Assembly (NCBI RefSeq): GCF_022802975.1
Contig: NZ_JAFEVZ010000010.1
Location: 1-64,000, forward strand
DNA: 64,000 nt
Origin: Flavobacterium pectinovorum
Lineage (GTDB): Bacteria > Bacteroidota > Bacteroidia > Flavobacteriales > Flavobacteriaceae
Reading direction: 5' to 3'
Positions 17,872-26,569 of this stretch are shown here, piece after piece. Position 1 is the first letter of the stretch, and each line of letters begins with the position of its first letter. Below the pieces are notes generated by a model. It was not told where the DNA came from, did not search any database, and saw only the letters and a program-made list of their open reading frames with translations. Made by a program: the position numbers and the translations under genes.

Positions 17872-17926
17872 AAAAAAAGGATTAAAGCTTGCCAGTAGAA
17901 CTGAATATCTTTAATCCCCTTTTTTT
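17872..17926 (+). terminator. Terminator after GHKL-nuclease gene
   Basis: AAAGGATTAAAG pairs with CTTTAATCCcCTTT across a ~21-base loop and is followed by a T run. It lies directly after the stop codon. Confidence 0.65.
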
Positions 17927-18201
17927 AGCCTTACTATTTACTTTATATAAATGCCGCCCTTTCAGTTATTGATGACATCAATTTCTGCATATCCAACGCG
18001 ATTGCCCGTCTTGCGTGTTTTTTAATGCCTGAAGTTTTTTATACCGTGGTCACAAAGCCAAATAACGCCGAGTAAAGACAATTGGGTCATTTTTTTAGTT
18101 ATACTGTTATTAAGCAAGTTGGCTCATTTTTGCTTTTATTTTCTTTTTTAGAATCGTCCTAAATATTAATTGTTGTTTGACTGAGGCAAAAAAATGGTTA
18201 A

Positions 18202-18753
18202 TTCCTCAATCTACAAACCGATCAACTGATCACAGATGAAAAGGGAATTTATACCAATGGCGGAGCTTATTCTTTCCTAAACCTTATCCTTTATCTGGTG
18301 GAGAAATATTACGACAGACAAACTGCCATTTTTTGTTCCAAGGTTTTCCAGATTGATATAGGCAGGCAAAATCAGTCAACTTTTATTATTTTCGAGGGAC
18401 AAAAAACACATAGCGATGAACTGGTTAAAAAAGCACAGGTATATATGGAAAGCAAACCGGAAGAAAAGATCTCAATTGAACATCTGGCCGCCAGTCTTGC
18501 CATTGGCAGGCGCAACTTTGACCGTCGCTTTATAAAAGCTACTGGTAATACGCCAACAGAATATCTGCAAAGGATAAAAGTAGAAGATGCAAAAAAATCT
18601 TTCGAAACAAGTCGCAGGACTATTAATGAAATTATGTACGAGGTGGGTTATTCAGACCTTAAAGCCTTCCGGGAAGTGTTTAGGAAAATTACAGGGCTGT
18701 CGCCATTAGAATATCGGAACAAATACAATAAAGATGTACTGCAAGGCGGATAA
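18202..18753 (+). pseudogene. 5'-truncated GlxA-type (DJ-1/PfpI plus AraC) regulator
   Basis: Only the last part of a GlxA-family regulator remains. The in-frame reading starts just after a TAA at 18199. It gives NLQTDQLITDEKGIYTNGGA and then the AraC-type DNA-binding region to 18753. The nominal GTG start at 18298 cuts through conserved sequence, because matching family sequence continues upstream without a start codon. The N-terminal ~120 residues of the DJ-1-like sensor domain, including its nucleophile elbow, are absent. The two helix-turn-helix motifs look intact (IEHLAASLAIGRRNFDRRF and INEIMYEVGYSDLKAFREVF). The loss fits a recombination or insertion edge at about 18.2 kb, the boundary between mobile and core DNA. 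Confidence 0.7.
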
Positions 18754-19256
18754 CTCTAAATTCAACTAACTAAACTGGGTATGCTTCTTTTTGCCACAAA
18801 AAGGTAATGTTGGCTGTCTGCTTCTAATAAATCATGAAAGAAATATCTTATTTAAAATCATTTGTGAAATCAAATATTTTTTTTCAGAGCCTAGCGGGGC
18901 ATCCAAACCGAAATACTAAAAAATATTAAGACATCTTCTACTTCCAGTAAGGCCAATCTCATTTAGAAAATCATTCATCATCTCAACCATTAGTTGAATC
19001 TTAAGTTCTAATAAATGATATTAATAATTGCCGCTCGACAGAGGTTAAAAATTGACTTATTCCTGTTTATGGAAATAGAAAAAGCAACGGTGCAAGAGAA
19101 GAACATCCTCACAGCTTACCCCTCGAAAATTGGCATTTTGAAAGTGATACCCTTTATTTCTAATTTTAGACTATTTACGTAAAAAATAAATTACCTTTAT
19201 CCGGCATTACCACTTTATAAGAAATTAAAATTTATTTAAGCTTTAAATCCAATCCT
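18754..19256. other. Intergenic region with a repeat copy
   Basis: About 500 bases without a credible gene. It holds one copy of the dispersed intergenic repeat (about 18899 to 18985). It also has a short block at 19042 to 19070 (GTTAAAAATTGACTTATT) that recurs near 30455. Nothing else is apparent. Confidence 0.5.
18899..18985. repeat. Dispersed intergenic repeat, copy 1
   Basis: Shares the blocks ATCCAAACCRAA, CTACTTCCWGTAAG and CCAATCTC with the copy at 30098. It also shares AAATCATTCAT with the copies at 35.0 and 37.2 kb. Identity to copy 3 is about 70% by eye. Confidence 0.55.
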
Positions 19257-19787
19257 ATGAGCCAAGAAGAATTATTGGTATTAATCCGTAAAAAAGATGA
19301 AAGAGCTTTCACCCATCTCTACGATATGTACTCAAAAAGCTTATTTTCGGTCATAAATATTCTGGTAAAAAACCGGGAAGAAGCCGAAGATGTCCTGCAG
19401 GAAGTCTTTGTAAAAATCTGGAAGAACATCGATACATACAGCGAAAGCAAGGGCCGGTTCTACACCTGGATCCTTAATATTGCAAGGAATACATCTATTG
19501 ACAAGCTGCGATCCAAAAATTTCAACAACACGCAAAAAAACCTTTCCTCGGATAATTTCGTAAATCTATTAGATGATAGCAACAAGCTCACAAACAGAAT
19601 TGATTCTATAGGAATTCAGGAATTCGTAAAAAAACTGAAACCAAAATGTATCGAGATTATTGATCTGCTATTCTTTAAAGGATATACCCAGCAGGAAGCA
19701 TCGGAAGAGCTTGCTATGCCGCTGGGCACTATCAAAACACAAAACAGAAACTGTATCAACGATTTAAGAAATTATTTAAAGATATAA
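19257..19787 (+). CDS. ECF sigma factor, sigma-70 family
   Basis: Directs RNA polymerase to a dedicated promoter set. The 176 residues carry region 2 (FTHLYDMYSKSLFSVI, EEAEDVLQEVFVKIW, FYTWILNIARN) and region 4 (YTQQEASEELAMPLGTIKTQNRNCINDLR). This is the normal ECF length with no extra domain. Its last base overlaps the start of the anti-sigma gene by one base (TAATG), so the two are translationally coupled. The signal sensed is unknown. The neighbouring repeat and haem genes do not indicate a regulon. The long empty upstream region may contain its autoregulated promoter, which I could not pick out. Confidence 0.9.
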   Translation: MSQEELLVLIRKKDERAFTHLYDMYSKSLFSVINILVKNREEAEDVLQEVFVKIWKNIDTYSESKGRFYTWILNIARNTSIDKLRSKNFNNTQKNLSSDNFVNLLDDSNKLTNRIDSIGIQEFVKKLKPKCIEIIDLLFFKGYTQQEASEELAMPLGTIKTQNRNCINDLRNYLKI

Positions 19788-20575
19788 TGGAAGATAAGGA
19801 ATATATTGAATCAGGCATTTTAGAACTTTACGTTTACGGCCTGCTGACAGAAAAAGAGAACCTGGAAATTGCCGAACTGGCCAGAAAAAACCCTGAGGTT
19901 GAAAGTGAAATCATTGCTATAGAAAAAGCTGTTTCAGCCTTATCATCAAGCTTCTCACCTTTCCATTCGGTTGCCAATTTCGAGAAAATAAAAGCGCGTT
20001 TAGAGCTTAAACATACTAAAGTTGTCGATATAAAACCAGCATCAAACCTGCCGCAATACTTCGGCTGGGCGGCTGCAGTATTATTATTGCTAGGTTTTGG
20101 ATATCAGACTTTAGAATTGACAAAATCCAAACAGGCAGTCTCTGAGGCTGGAGGCGAAAAAAATAAAATTGAAAGAGAATATGCTTTTTTAGACCAGCAG
20201 AATAAACAGACTGAGAAAAATCTGAGCATTGTGAGAGACATTAAAAATACAAGCGTTACTCTGGGCGGACAATCAGTATCTCCGGCATCATTTGCAAAAG
20301 TGTACTGGAACAAAGAAACAAAAACGACTTATATCGACGCGGCAGGTCTGCCAAACCCTCCAAAAGGAATGGTTTACCAGGTTTGGTCTTTAAAACTAAG
20401 TCCGGTGCTTACACCGACAAGTATTGGTCTGCTGGATAATTTTGAAGAAAACTCTCAAAAAATCTTCGCTGTAAGCCAAACCGATTCAGCTGAAGCTTTT
20501 GGCATCACGCTGGAACCTGCAGGGGGAAGCCTTACACCTACAATGGAGCAGCTTTATACTTTAGGAAAAGTCTAA
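19787..20575 (+). CDS. Membrane anti-sigma factor, RskA-like
   Basis: The 262-residue partner of the preceding sigma factor. An N-terminal zinc-less anti-sigma domain (about 5 to 60, starting with ESGILELYVYGLL) binds the sigma factor in the cytoplasm. One membrane segment (about 91 to 108, YFGWAAAVLLLLGFGYQT) follows. A periplasmic coiled part and a C-terminal RskA-type domain containing GLPNPPKGMVYQVWSL and ITLEPAGGS complete it. This is the standard K/RskA layout. Release of the sigma factor would follow proteolysis of the membrane protein. The one-base overlap with the sigma gene and the strong terminator behind it define a two-gene operon. Confidence 0.88.
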   Translation: MEDKEYIESGILELYVYGLLTEKENLEIAELARKNPEVESEIIAIEKAVSALSSSFSPFHSVANFEKIKARLELKHTKVVDIKPASNLPQYFGWAAAVLLLLGFGYQTLELTKSKQAVSEAGGEKNKIEREYAFLDQQNKQTEKNLSIVRDIKNTSVTLGGQSVSPASFAKVYWNKETKTTYIDAAGLPNPPKGMVYQVWSLKLSPVLTPTSIGLLDNFEENSQKIFAVSQTDSAEAFGITLEPAGGSLTPTMEQLYTLGKV

Positions 20576-20595
20576 TTCCATAAAAAGTCCTAACT

Positions 20596-20633
20596 AAAAA
20601 GCGCATATTGATACTATTCAATATGCGCTTTTT
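20596..20633 (+). terminator. Terminator of the sigma/anti-sigma operon
   Basis: A long hairpin AAAAAGCGCATATTGA/TTCAATATGCGCTTTTT with a short loop. The 3' arm ends in T, and the 5' A run makes it work in both directions. Confidence 0.85.
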
Positions 20634-20699
20634 GGGATTCAATACTGCACTCTGGCGGAACTTTAACCAAACCCCTTAGCCATAGTAAAAAAATCTAAA

Positions 20700-20945
20700 A
20701 TCATCGTCAAATTTTGATTTGAATAGTTTCTCATGATAATAGTTTAAATTTGTGTAGCCAAAGTAGAATTTTAAAGCATTCTTTCAATAATTAGATACTT
20801 TCGACTGATACTTTATTTAATTAAAAAGTTTAAGCTTAACGTTTTTTAGCGTTTAACCCTCGAGGATGTTTATAAACTGTTTTTGACCAACAATTTCAAA
20901 TAGTAATCTTCCAAATTCACTTGAAAAATAAGATAAATTGAAACT
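20700..20945. repeat. Dispersed intergenic repeat, copy 2
   Basis: Matches the copy at 34868 to 35125 along its length. Shared blocks are CAAATTTTGATTTGAATA, TTAACRTTTTTTARCGTTTA followed by ACCCT, and ATCTTMCAAATTCA. Identity is about 70% by eye. Confidence 0.55.
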
Positions 20946-21439
20946 TAGCGTAAGTTAAAAGTTAACAGGATTCGAACGCCAAAAATAGAATAGACCCATA
21001 CTCTTATTATTTAAATTTCTATTTAATTGAAATAATGAAAACCCATTAAATCGTTAACTATTTATCATTTATTGAATTTTCCGCTCTCATTCTCTTATTA
21101 TCAATTATTGCTCAGCTGGGGCAGAAAATTAGTTTACTACTCAAGCTGGCACGCCGGCCTGCCTTTTTTATAATATGGATCAATGATCTCATATTATTTA
21201 TAGTAAACAAGGTAATGATAAAATTAATTAATAATCATGTAATTATCACCCAAATTAATTAGTCTAACTTTACCAAATGAGGAATTGATTACTCCCATGC
21301 AGAATTAAGTAAACATTTTTTGGAAGATTATGTTTATGGACAAGCCCGTCGCAGCGTACAGCGCAGCTGACGGGTTCTATTTTTGTATCGCTTGTTTCAG
21401 AACTTTGCTATAGCTCTGAAAATGAAGCTGATTAAGCAT

Positions 21440-22744
21440 TTATGACAGATTGATTTTGTATTTTTTTTCTATTGGTGAAGAAGTCTTATTCGGTGCAAGC
21501 TGTCCTATCTGAAATACTTTTTCAATAAATTCAATACTTTGATCTACTGAAGTATTTTCATTTTTTAAGTGGGATGCAAAATGGTTTGTTAATTTTTGAA
21601 TAATCCTTGAACTGATTAAATCCATCTGTGCATCATCAAAATGGGTTGTTTTCTTTTTTTGAAAAGCAAATTCTGCTGATACAATATCATTTAGCTTGGA
21701 TTTTAAGGCATGAATAGTCGGAGCACATTTTCGGCCGTTCACCCAGGTATTCAGTTCTAATTTCAGATCATCAATAATGGCTTCCGCAGCAGGAATATGC
21801 TGTTTTCTCTTTTCTAGCGTGTCATCAGTAATTTGAGATAAATCATCCAGATGTATCAAAGTTACACCGGGGATTTCTTCTACATTGGTATCTACATTGC
21901 GAGGGATGGATAAATCCAAGATCAATAAGGGTTTCTGTAAAGCAAGCGATGTTTTGTCAATAGTCGGATTTTGTGCTCCTGTAGCTACAACCAGCACATC
22001 GGCCTGCTGCAGTTCCTGTTTTAAATCAGCATAATCTTTTACAATAACATTCAGCTTGCTAGCCAGTAATTCGGCTTTGTTTTTTGTTCTGTTTATAAGG
22101 GCAATATGGCTGTTTTTAGTATGTTTTACTAAGTTTTCGCACGTATTTCTTCCTATTTTCCCCGTTCCGAATAACAAAATATTTTTGTTTCCAATATCCG
22201 CCACATTTCGGATAATATACTGCACTGATGCAAAAGAAACTGAAGTTGCACCAGAAGAAATTTTCGTCTCCGTTTTAACTTTTTTGCTCGCCTTAATAAC
22301 TGTATTTACCAACCGGTCCAGAAATGTATTGACCAAACCTTCCCGTTTACTATTGTTAAAGGCGGTTTTAATCTGGCTGATGATTTCAAAATCACCCAGA
22401 ATCTGACTGTCTAAACCTGTTCCTACCCGAAACATGTGGCTGACAGCTTCTTCATTCTTATATATATAAGCAGCTTGCCGAAATTCTTCTACAGATCCAT
22501 TGCTATTTTCGCAAAGCAGTTTGATGAGCTCATAAGGATGATGGGCAAAACCATAAATTTCAGTTCTATTGCAGGTAGAAGTAACTATTAATGATTCTAT
22601 ACCTTCCGCTTTGGCCTGCATCAATAAATCAGATTGCGCTTTAGTATCTAAACTAAATTTTCCTCTAATTGCTGCATCTGCTTTCTTATAGCTTAACCCT
22701 AATGCGTAAAAAGTAGTGGATCTGGACATATTAAAATTTTCCAT
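21440..22744 (-). CDS. hemA: Glutamyl-tRNA reductase
   Basis: First committed step of C5 haem synthesis: NADPH-dependent reduction of glutamyl-tRNA to glutamate-1-semialdehyde. The 434-residue length is normal. The nucleophilic cysteine is C58 in TSTCNRTE, and the tRNA/substrate region FYALGLSYKKAD lies near the N-terminus. An NADPH-binding Rossmann domain with LLFGTGKIGRN follows, then a C-terminal helical dimerisation domain. In flavobacteria I would expect hemA beside an AraC regulator and hemH, transcribed apart. Here that AraC-hemH pair is 4.4 kb away, with a haem/redox module between. No hemC/D/E follows on the minus strand. It may therefore be an insertion-split locus or an extra copy. 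Confidence 0.93.
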   Translation of the reverse strand: MENFNMSRSTTFYALGLSYKKADAAIRGKFSLDTKAQSDLLMQAKAEGIESLIVTSTCNRTEIYGFAHHPYELIKLLCENSNGSVEEFRQAAYIYKNEEAVSHMFRVGTGLDSQILGDFEIISQIKTAFNNSKREGLVNTFLDRLVNTVIKASKKVKTETKISSGATSVSFASVQYIIRNVADIGNKNILLFGTGKIGRNTCENLVKHTKNSHIALINRTKNKAELLASKLNVIVKDYADLKQELQQADVLVVATGAQNPTIDKTSLALQKPLLILDLSIPRNVDTNVEEIPGVTLIHLDDLSQITDDTLEKRKQHIPAAEAIIDDLKLELNTWVNGRKCAPTIHALKSKLNDIVSAEFAFQKKKTTHFDDAQMDLISSRIIQKLTNHFASHLKNENTSVDQSIEFIEKVFQIGQLAPNKTSSPIEKKYKINLS

Positions 22745-22958
22745 ATTTATGCTCTGCTTAAAAAGTTCAAAAAAATATTACTAACTAATTTATATATAAC
22801 AACGCCAGAAGGATTTAATATATCGCTGTGGAATAAATGGATTCAAATTGGCAATTTTATATAATTCATGCCATTATACAAGAAATCAGAGTTTCAAAAT
22901 ATTTATATACTGATTGTATAATATTAAGAGTCCGGCACTGCAAATAGTAATGAAATAT

Positions 22959-22987
22959 AAAACGCTGCCTTAATAAGGCAGCGTTTT
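22959..22987 (-). terminator. Terminator downstream of the globin-like gene
   Basis: A near-perfect hairpin AAAACGCTGCCTTA/TAAGGCAGCGTTTT ends 11 bases from the stop of the minus-strand globin-like gene. T runs on both strands make it bidirectional. Confidence 0.85.
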
Positions 22988-22997
22988 GAGAAGAAAA

Positions 22998-23591
22998 TTA
23001 TTTTTGAACTATAGGAGTTCTCAATGATTCCAATACAGCAACGATATCAGTATAAAGCTCTGTATTTGAAGCAACACCGTTTGCATTGGCAGCAGCCCCT
23101 ACATACCCTTCGAATTTTGTATAATCCGCACTGCTGGATTTTGTTCCCATACGAGGATTTTTTGCAGGATCATGAGCAGCAACCATGTTCAAACCGGAAT
23201 ATGTATTTACAGCATTGGTGCCTCCCGTGTTAAATGAAAAGAAATCAGTCAGATTATCTGATAATTTAGCAATATTAGTAGACTGGGTAGTTCCAGTTTC
23301 TGCCAACAAAGGGGCAAAATGTGCCTGAAGGTTTCCTGCAGCATTCGATTGAACGTCAGCAACAATTAATCCTATAGCTGAATTTACGACTTTTCGGAAA
23401 CTCAAACGTCCCTGCTCGATCATCTGACCTGAATTATCCGGATCGGCAACCATTTTAGTCCCGCCTAAGCGTTCATAGATTGATGCCTTTACAGGAGGTG
23501 CTGGGGTTTCGTCGTCATTATTGCTGCAGGAAATCATAGCTGCAGATGCAGCAAGTAATACACTAAGTGTAAGTTTTGAATAAATTTTCAT
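22998..23591 (-). CDS. Lipoprotein truncated haemoglobin (group 1-like)
   Basis: A 197-residue secreted lipoprotein. The signal peptide ends with the lipobox AAMISC (Cys about 22), followed by an NDDETPAPP linker. The rest follows the truncated-globin pattern. YERLGG starts helix A, a middle helix contains LSDNLTDFFSFNTGG, and GLNMVAAH has the histidine expected to bind haem iron. C-terminal helices end in AVLESLRTPIVQK. Truncated globins are usually cytoplasmic and bind O2 or NO. The lipoprotein form would place it in the periplasm or outer membrane. It is last in a four-gene minus-strand run, 21 bases after the small anchored protein. Haem genes flank the module. Function as an NO/O2 sensor or electron partner is inferred. 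Confidence 0.7.
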   Translation of the reverse strand: MKIYSKLTLSVLLAASAAMISCSNNDDETPAPPVKASIYERLGGTKMVADPDNSGQMIEQGRLSFRKVVNSAIGLIVADVQSNAAGNLQAHFAPLLAETGTTQSTNIAKLSDNLTDFFSFNTGGTNAVNTYSGLNMVAAHDPAKNPRMGTKSSSADYTKFEGYVGAAANANGVASNTELYTDIVAVLESLRTPIVQK

Positions 23592-23612
23592 AAATTTAAA
23601 GGTATTAAAGGG

Positions 23613-24047
23613 TTAATTAAAAAAACGATTTATCTTTTGAGACAGTCTATAGCTCAAACTATTTTGATTCATGGGGCAGACTTCTTTGTTTGCTAAATTG
23701 GCTGGTAAAATATAACGCTGGGCACCATAACGTCCTTTAGCCATCAACTCGTTGAAAACTTTCTCAGAGTTTGTAATTTTATTATTGTGGAAGTACACCA
23801 CAACATTTCTTTTAACGATGATAGAGTCTGATGTCAGGCCTTTTATGCTTCTTAAGTCGGCACAGATTTTTCTGGCCTGCAGAGAATCAATATCTGATTT
23901 AAAATCGATTCTGCTTACCTGAAGATTTGGGGTGTCATAAACGGGCGGTTTGGCCGTTATAATGTGAAAAAGCAAAATCGCGACAAACAGTACAAATATT
24001 CCGCTCAGAATTAAAAGTCCTTTTTTGATTATTTTATTAGTCTTCAT
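23613..24047 (-). CDS. Membrane-anchored small protein, HMA-like fold possible
   Basis: A 144-residue protein with one N-terminal membrane segment (about 9 to 31, LLILSGIFVLFVAILLFHII). The external part has a strand-helix-strand pattern: VSRIDFKS, an ICADLRSIKG helix, DSIIVKRNVVVYFHNN and a KVFNELM helix. This resembles a ferredoxin-like or heavy-metal-associated domain without the CxxC. A CPMNQ motif follows near residue 122 and could bind copper or haem. I do not recognise a named family. It lies between the DUF5777 barrel gene and the globin-like gene and is probably part of the same export-linked redox module. Confidence 0.6.
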   Translation of the reverse strand: MKTNKIIKKGLLILSGIFVLFVAILLFHIITAKPPVYDTPNLQVSRIDFKSDIDSLQARKICADLRSIKGLTSDSIIVKRNVVVYFHNNKITNSEKVFNELMAKGRYGAQRYILPANLANKEVCPMNQNSLSYRLSQKINRFFN

Positions 24048-24176
24048 AATTTTTTATGGTTTTAAAATTATCTACGTGTACTTCAGAGCTGCGGTTTTAG
24101 AAATAGTTGCAAATCGATCAATTTAGAATCATTTTAAATACAGTAATTACCTAATAATTTAATTATAAAGCAGATA

Positions 24177-25016
24177 CTAGAAAACTCTGGCAAGATTAAA
24201 TCCAAAAAATATATCTCCTTTTGTCCAGTCGCCAGTGGTTCTTCCAAGATATCCAGCTTCATCAATTGCTTGAGAGCTGGTAAAATGCATTTGAAAAACA
24301 TGCCCGCCAGTTTCTAAATCAAAACCTATAGATAGCGGATTTTTATAAAGTGAATTTGGTGCTCTGTTTAAATGCGCCGCATAATCCATATTTAAAGACC
24401 AGCGCTTAGCAAATTTATATCTGCCTCCAAATCCTATGGCATATTGAGTATTGCTTTGATCTACGTCTTCAACAAAATTTTGATGAAAGAATGACGGCAC
24501 AATTTCTAAAGACAGCTTTTCAGAAAATTTTCTGGAAATTAACAGTTGTGCTACATAAGTCAGCCTGTCTTTAAATTGAAGTTTCGGATACAGACTTTCT
24601 TTTAATGTGTTATTAATAGACAAACTATTAAACCCGGCAATAGTAACCGGAAATCCATCTTTTATTTGAGGAAACAACATATATTTTGTTGCAAAATCAT
24701 AAGCAAATTCACTTCTGGCCGCACTTACATTAAGTCCATTTGTTAAACCGTAAATAAATTTTATTTGTGTATTGGCATTATCCAATCCGTAGAAACCTTC
24801 AAAACCATCTTTAATAGAACCAAATCGGTGTGCAACAACAAAATACAAATCGCCTTTGGCAGCCAATTTTGTAGACTCAAGGTTAACAATTTTTAAAGCT
24901 TTGAATGCAGATGTCACTTTTTCTTTTGCAGATGGTGTTTCTACTCCAGACAACAAATCAGTTTGAGAGAAGGTTAAAAGCGGAAATAAAAAAAATAATA
25001 GAATAAAGTTTTTCAT
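24177..25016 (-). CDS. DUF5777-family beta-barrel protein
   Basis: The 279-residue protein has a signal peptide (MKNFILLFFLFPLLTFSQ). A strand-rich body ends in an aromatic residue (NLARVF), as outer-membrane barrels do. Family-like stretches are YFVVAHRFG near the start and FFGFNLARVF at the end. The general pattern recalls DUF5777, a family often found near YceI proteins, c-type cytochromes and OB-fold proteins in Bacteroidota. Its substrate is not known. It lies 27 bases behind the OB-fold gene. Membrane barrel topology is predicted from the pattern only. Confidence 0.7.
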   Translation of the reverse strand: MKNFILLFFLFPLLTFSQTDLLSGVETPSAKEKVTSAFKALKIVNLESTKLAAKGDLYFVVAHRFGSIKDGFEGFYGLDNANTQIKFIYGLTNGLNVSAARSEFAYDFATKYMLFPQIKDGFPVTIAGFNSLSINNTLKESLYPKLQFKDRLTYVAQLLISRKFSEKLSLEIVPSFFHQNFVEDVDQSNTQYAIGFGGRYKFAKRWSLNMDYAAHLNRAPNSLYKNPLSIGFDLETGGHVFQMHFTSSQAIDEAGYLGRTTGDWTKGDIFFGFNLARVF

Positions 25017-25043
25017 GAGGTTAGTTTTAAATTGTTATTTGTA

Positions 25044-25433
25044 TTAGTGTACAACTGAAGATTGATCTATTTTAAATTCCTGGAGCAATTCGTCATATCC
25101 TAAAAAACGCCCTTTAATCTTGATGTTTTTCCCAGATATAATATTTTGCGGCAAACGGTTTTTAAATGTCACAAATATTTTTTCGCTCATAACAATTCCA
25201 TTACTGGCTTTATCAATACTGGTTACTCGTGCAGATAATTCAATTGTTTTGTCCTGATATTTGATGTAAGCCAGACTATCGTTTGAAGTAAACTCTCTTT
25301 CTAGTTCGTTAACGGTTACAACATAATCGGCAGTTTCTGATTCTATATCTCTATGCCCTTTGTAGATGTAGAGACACGCCGAAATTCCGATTATTATAAA
25401 AAGGGAAATTGTAGTTAGTATTTTTTTTCTCAT
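25044..25433 (-). CDS. Secreted OB-fold (tRNA_anti-like) protein
   Basis: A 129-residue protein with an N-terminal membrane/signal segment (TTISLFIIIGISACLYIY). The mature part resembles the tRNA_anti-like OB-fold family. KYQDKTIELSARVTSID, MSEKIFVTFKNRLP and GKNIKIKGRFLGYDELLQEFKIDQSSV are the typical strands. Such proteins accompany DUF5777 and YceI genes in Bacteroidota. It is the first gene of a minus-strand run and is divergent from the cytochrome-like lipoprotein gene, with about 170 bases between that could hold shared promoters. Ligand unknown. Confidence 0.7.
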   Translation of the reverse strand: MRKKILTTISLFIIIGISACLYIYKGHRDIESETADYVVTVNELEREFTSNDSLAYIKYQDKTIELSARVTSIDKASNGIVMSEKIFVTFKNRLPQNIISGKNIKIKGRFLGYDELLQEFKIDQSSVVH

Positions 25434-25601
25434 AACTGGTTTTTAGTATTTCAAATTATCTACGTTAAAAAACACCTATTGGATTTAGGCTATTAAATAT
25501 GCCTCTTGCCAAATCTGTATTATTCTTTTCAACGTATATGATTTTGAAATGCCTGATGATTCTTAAAATCATGCATTTATTTATAACTAAAAACCAATCT
25601 T

Positions 25602-25970
25602 ATGAATTTAAAAACCCTTTTCGCCATCTCAACATTAGCTTCAATCTTTGTAAGTTGTGCCAATGATGATCCAAGTACCTTAATTGACTCTACACCAATT
25701 AATGGTTTGGCAACATACAATCAAAATGTAAAATCTATTATCGATAATAATTGTGTTGTATGTCATGCAGCTGTTCCTAAAAATGGAGCACCAATGTCTT
25801 TAGTTACTTATGAACAGGTGAAAAATGCAGTTTTAAACCGAGGATTGCTTACACGAATTTCTTTAGAAAATGGAGATAGTTCCTTAATGCCGCAAGGCGG
25901 ACCAAGATTACCTCAAGCAACTATTGATATTATAAATAAATGGAATCAAGATGGATTATTAGAAAAATAA
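25602..25970 (+). CDS. CxxCH haem-binding lipoprotein
   Basis: A 122-residue lipoprotein with signal SIFVSC (Cys about 19). One c-type haem site is visible as NNCVVCHAAV near 50 to 60, with methionine candidates MSL and LMPQGG downstream as the sixth iron ligand. The pattern resembles short cytochrome c/Planctomycete-type domains. It would carry electrons in the periplasm or at the outer membrane. It begins a plus-strand run with two YceI genes. The next gene's ATG lies 14 bases after its stop. Confidence 0.78.
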   Translation: MNLKTLFAISTLASIFVSCANDDPSTLIDSTPINGLATYNQNVKSIIDNNCVVCHAAVPKNGAPMSLVTYEQVKNAVLNRGLLTRISLENGDSSLMPQGGPRLPQATIDIINKWNQDGLLEK

Positions 25971-25984
25971 TCTATAACAGCAAC

Positions 25985-26524
25985 ATGAAGAAAATCATAA
26001 TAATGCCAATGATATTGGCTTCTTTTATTGTTTTTTCGCAAGAGAAAATAATAACTAAATCTGCAACAATAACTCTGGAAGCTTCAGTACCTTCTTTTCA
26101 GCCGGTTGCAGGAACTAACAGCAATGTAACTTTTGTTTTAAATCCCGCAACTGGAGAAGTAGCAAGTCTGGTTTTAATGAAGGGATTTCAATTTGAAATG
26201 GCATTAATGGAAGAGCATTTTAATGAAAATTATATGGAAACCGATAAATATCCAAAAGCCATTTTTAGAGGACAAATTGAAGATTTCGACATTAAAAATC
26301 TAACAGACGATTATAAAGATTACACCGTAAAAGGAAAATTAGAAGTGCATGGAAAATCTAAGGATATAAATGCCGATGCAAAAATTACAAGATCAGGTTC
26401 GCGAATCACTTTTATTTCTGATTTTGAAGTAAATGCAAGTGATTTTAACATTCCAATTCCGTCGCTTATTAAATATAAACTGGATAATAAAGTCAAGATT
26501 CAAATTATTGCGGTTTTAAAATAA
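25985..26524 (+). CDS. Periplasmic YceI-family protein, copy 1
   Basis: YceI proteins are lipocalin-like barrels that bind isoprenoid or quinone-type lipids in the periplasm. I chose ATG 25985 because it gives a normal signal peptide (MKKIIIMPMILASFIVFSQ); the longer frame from 25940 would overlap the upstream gene. The mature ~160 residues have the family features FVLNPATGEVASLVLMKGFQ, YPKAIFRGQI and a KGKLEVHGKS block with later NASDFNIPIPS. It is closely similar to the next gene. Confidence 0.85.
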   Translation: MKKIIIMPMILASFIVFSQEKIITKSATITLEASVPSFQPVAGTNSNVTFVLNPATGEVASLVLMKGFQFEMALMEEHFNENYMETDKYPKAIFRGQIEDFDIKNLTDDYKDYTVKGKLEVHGKSKDINADAKITRSGSRITFISDFEVNASDFNIPIPSLIKYKLDNKVKIQIIAVLK

Positions 26525-26569
26525 AAGCCAAAAACAGAATGATTTTATAAAAAAATAAAAAACAAAATA

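Larger units (their letters stand above)
20576..21439. other. Long intergenic region with terminators and a repeat copy
   Basis: About 860 bases between convergent anti-sigma and hemA genes. It contains the anti-sigma terminator and dispersed-repeat copy 2 (about 20700 to 20945). An AT-rich stretch and a G+C-rich hairpin at 21343 to 21376 (AGCCCGTC...GACGGGTT) followed by CTATTTTT also lie here. No gene is evident. The G+C-rich block near 21148 (CACGCCGGCCTGCC) is short and unexplained. Confidence 0.5.

Noticed and set aside
20960..20985. tRNA T-arm-like sequence GGATTCGAACGCC
   Set aside because: The stem does not pair beyond two bases and no acceptor or anticodon arm could be found around it. 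It may be a chance match or an eroded attachment site.
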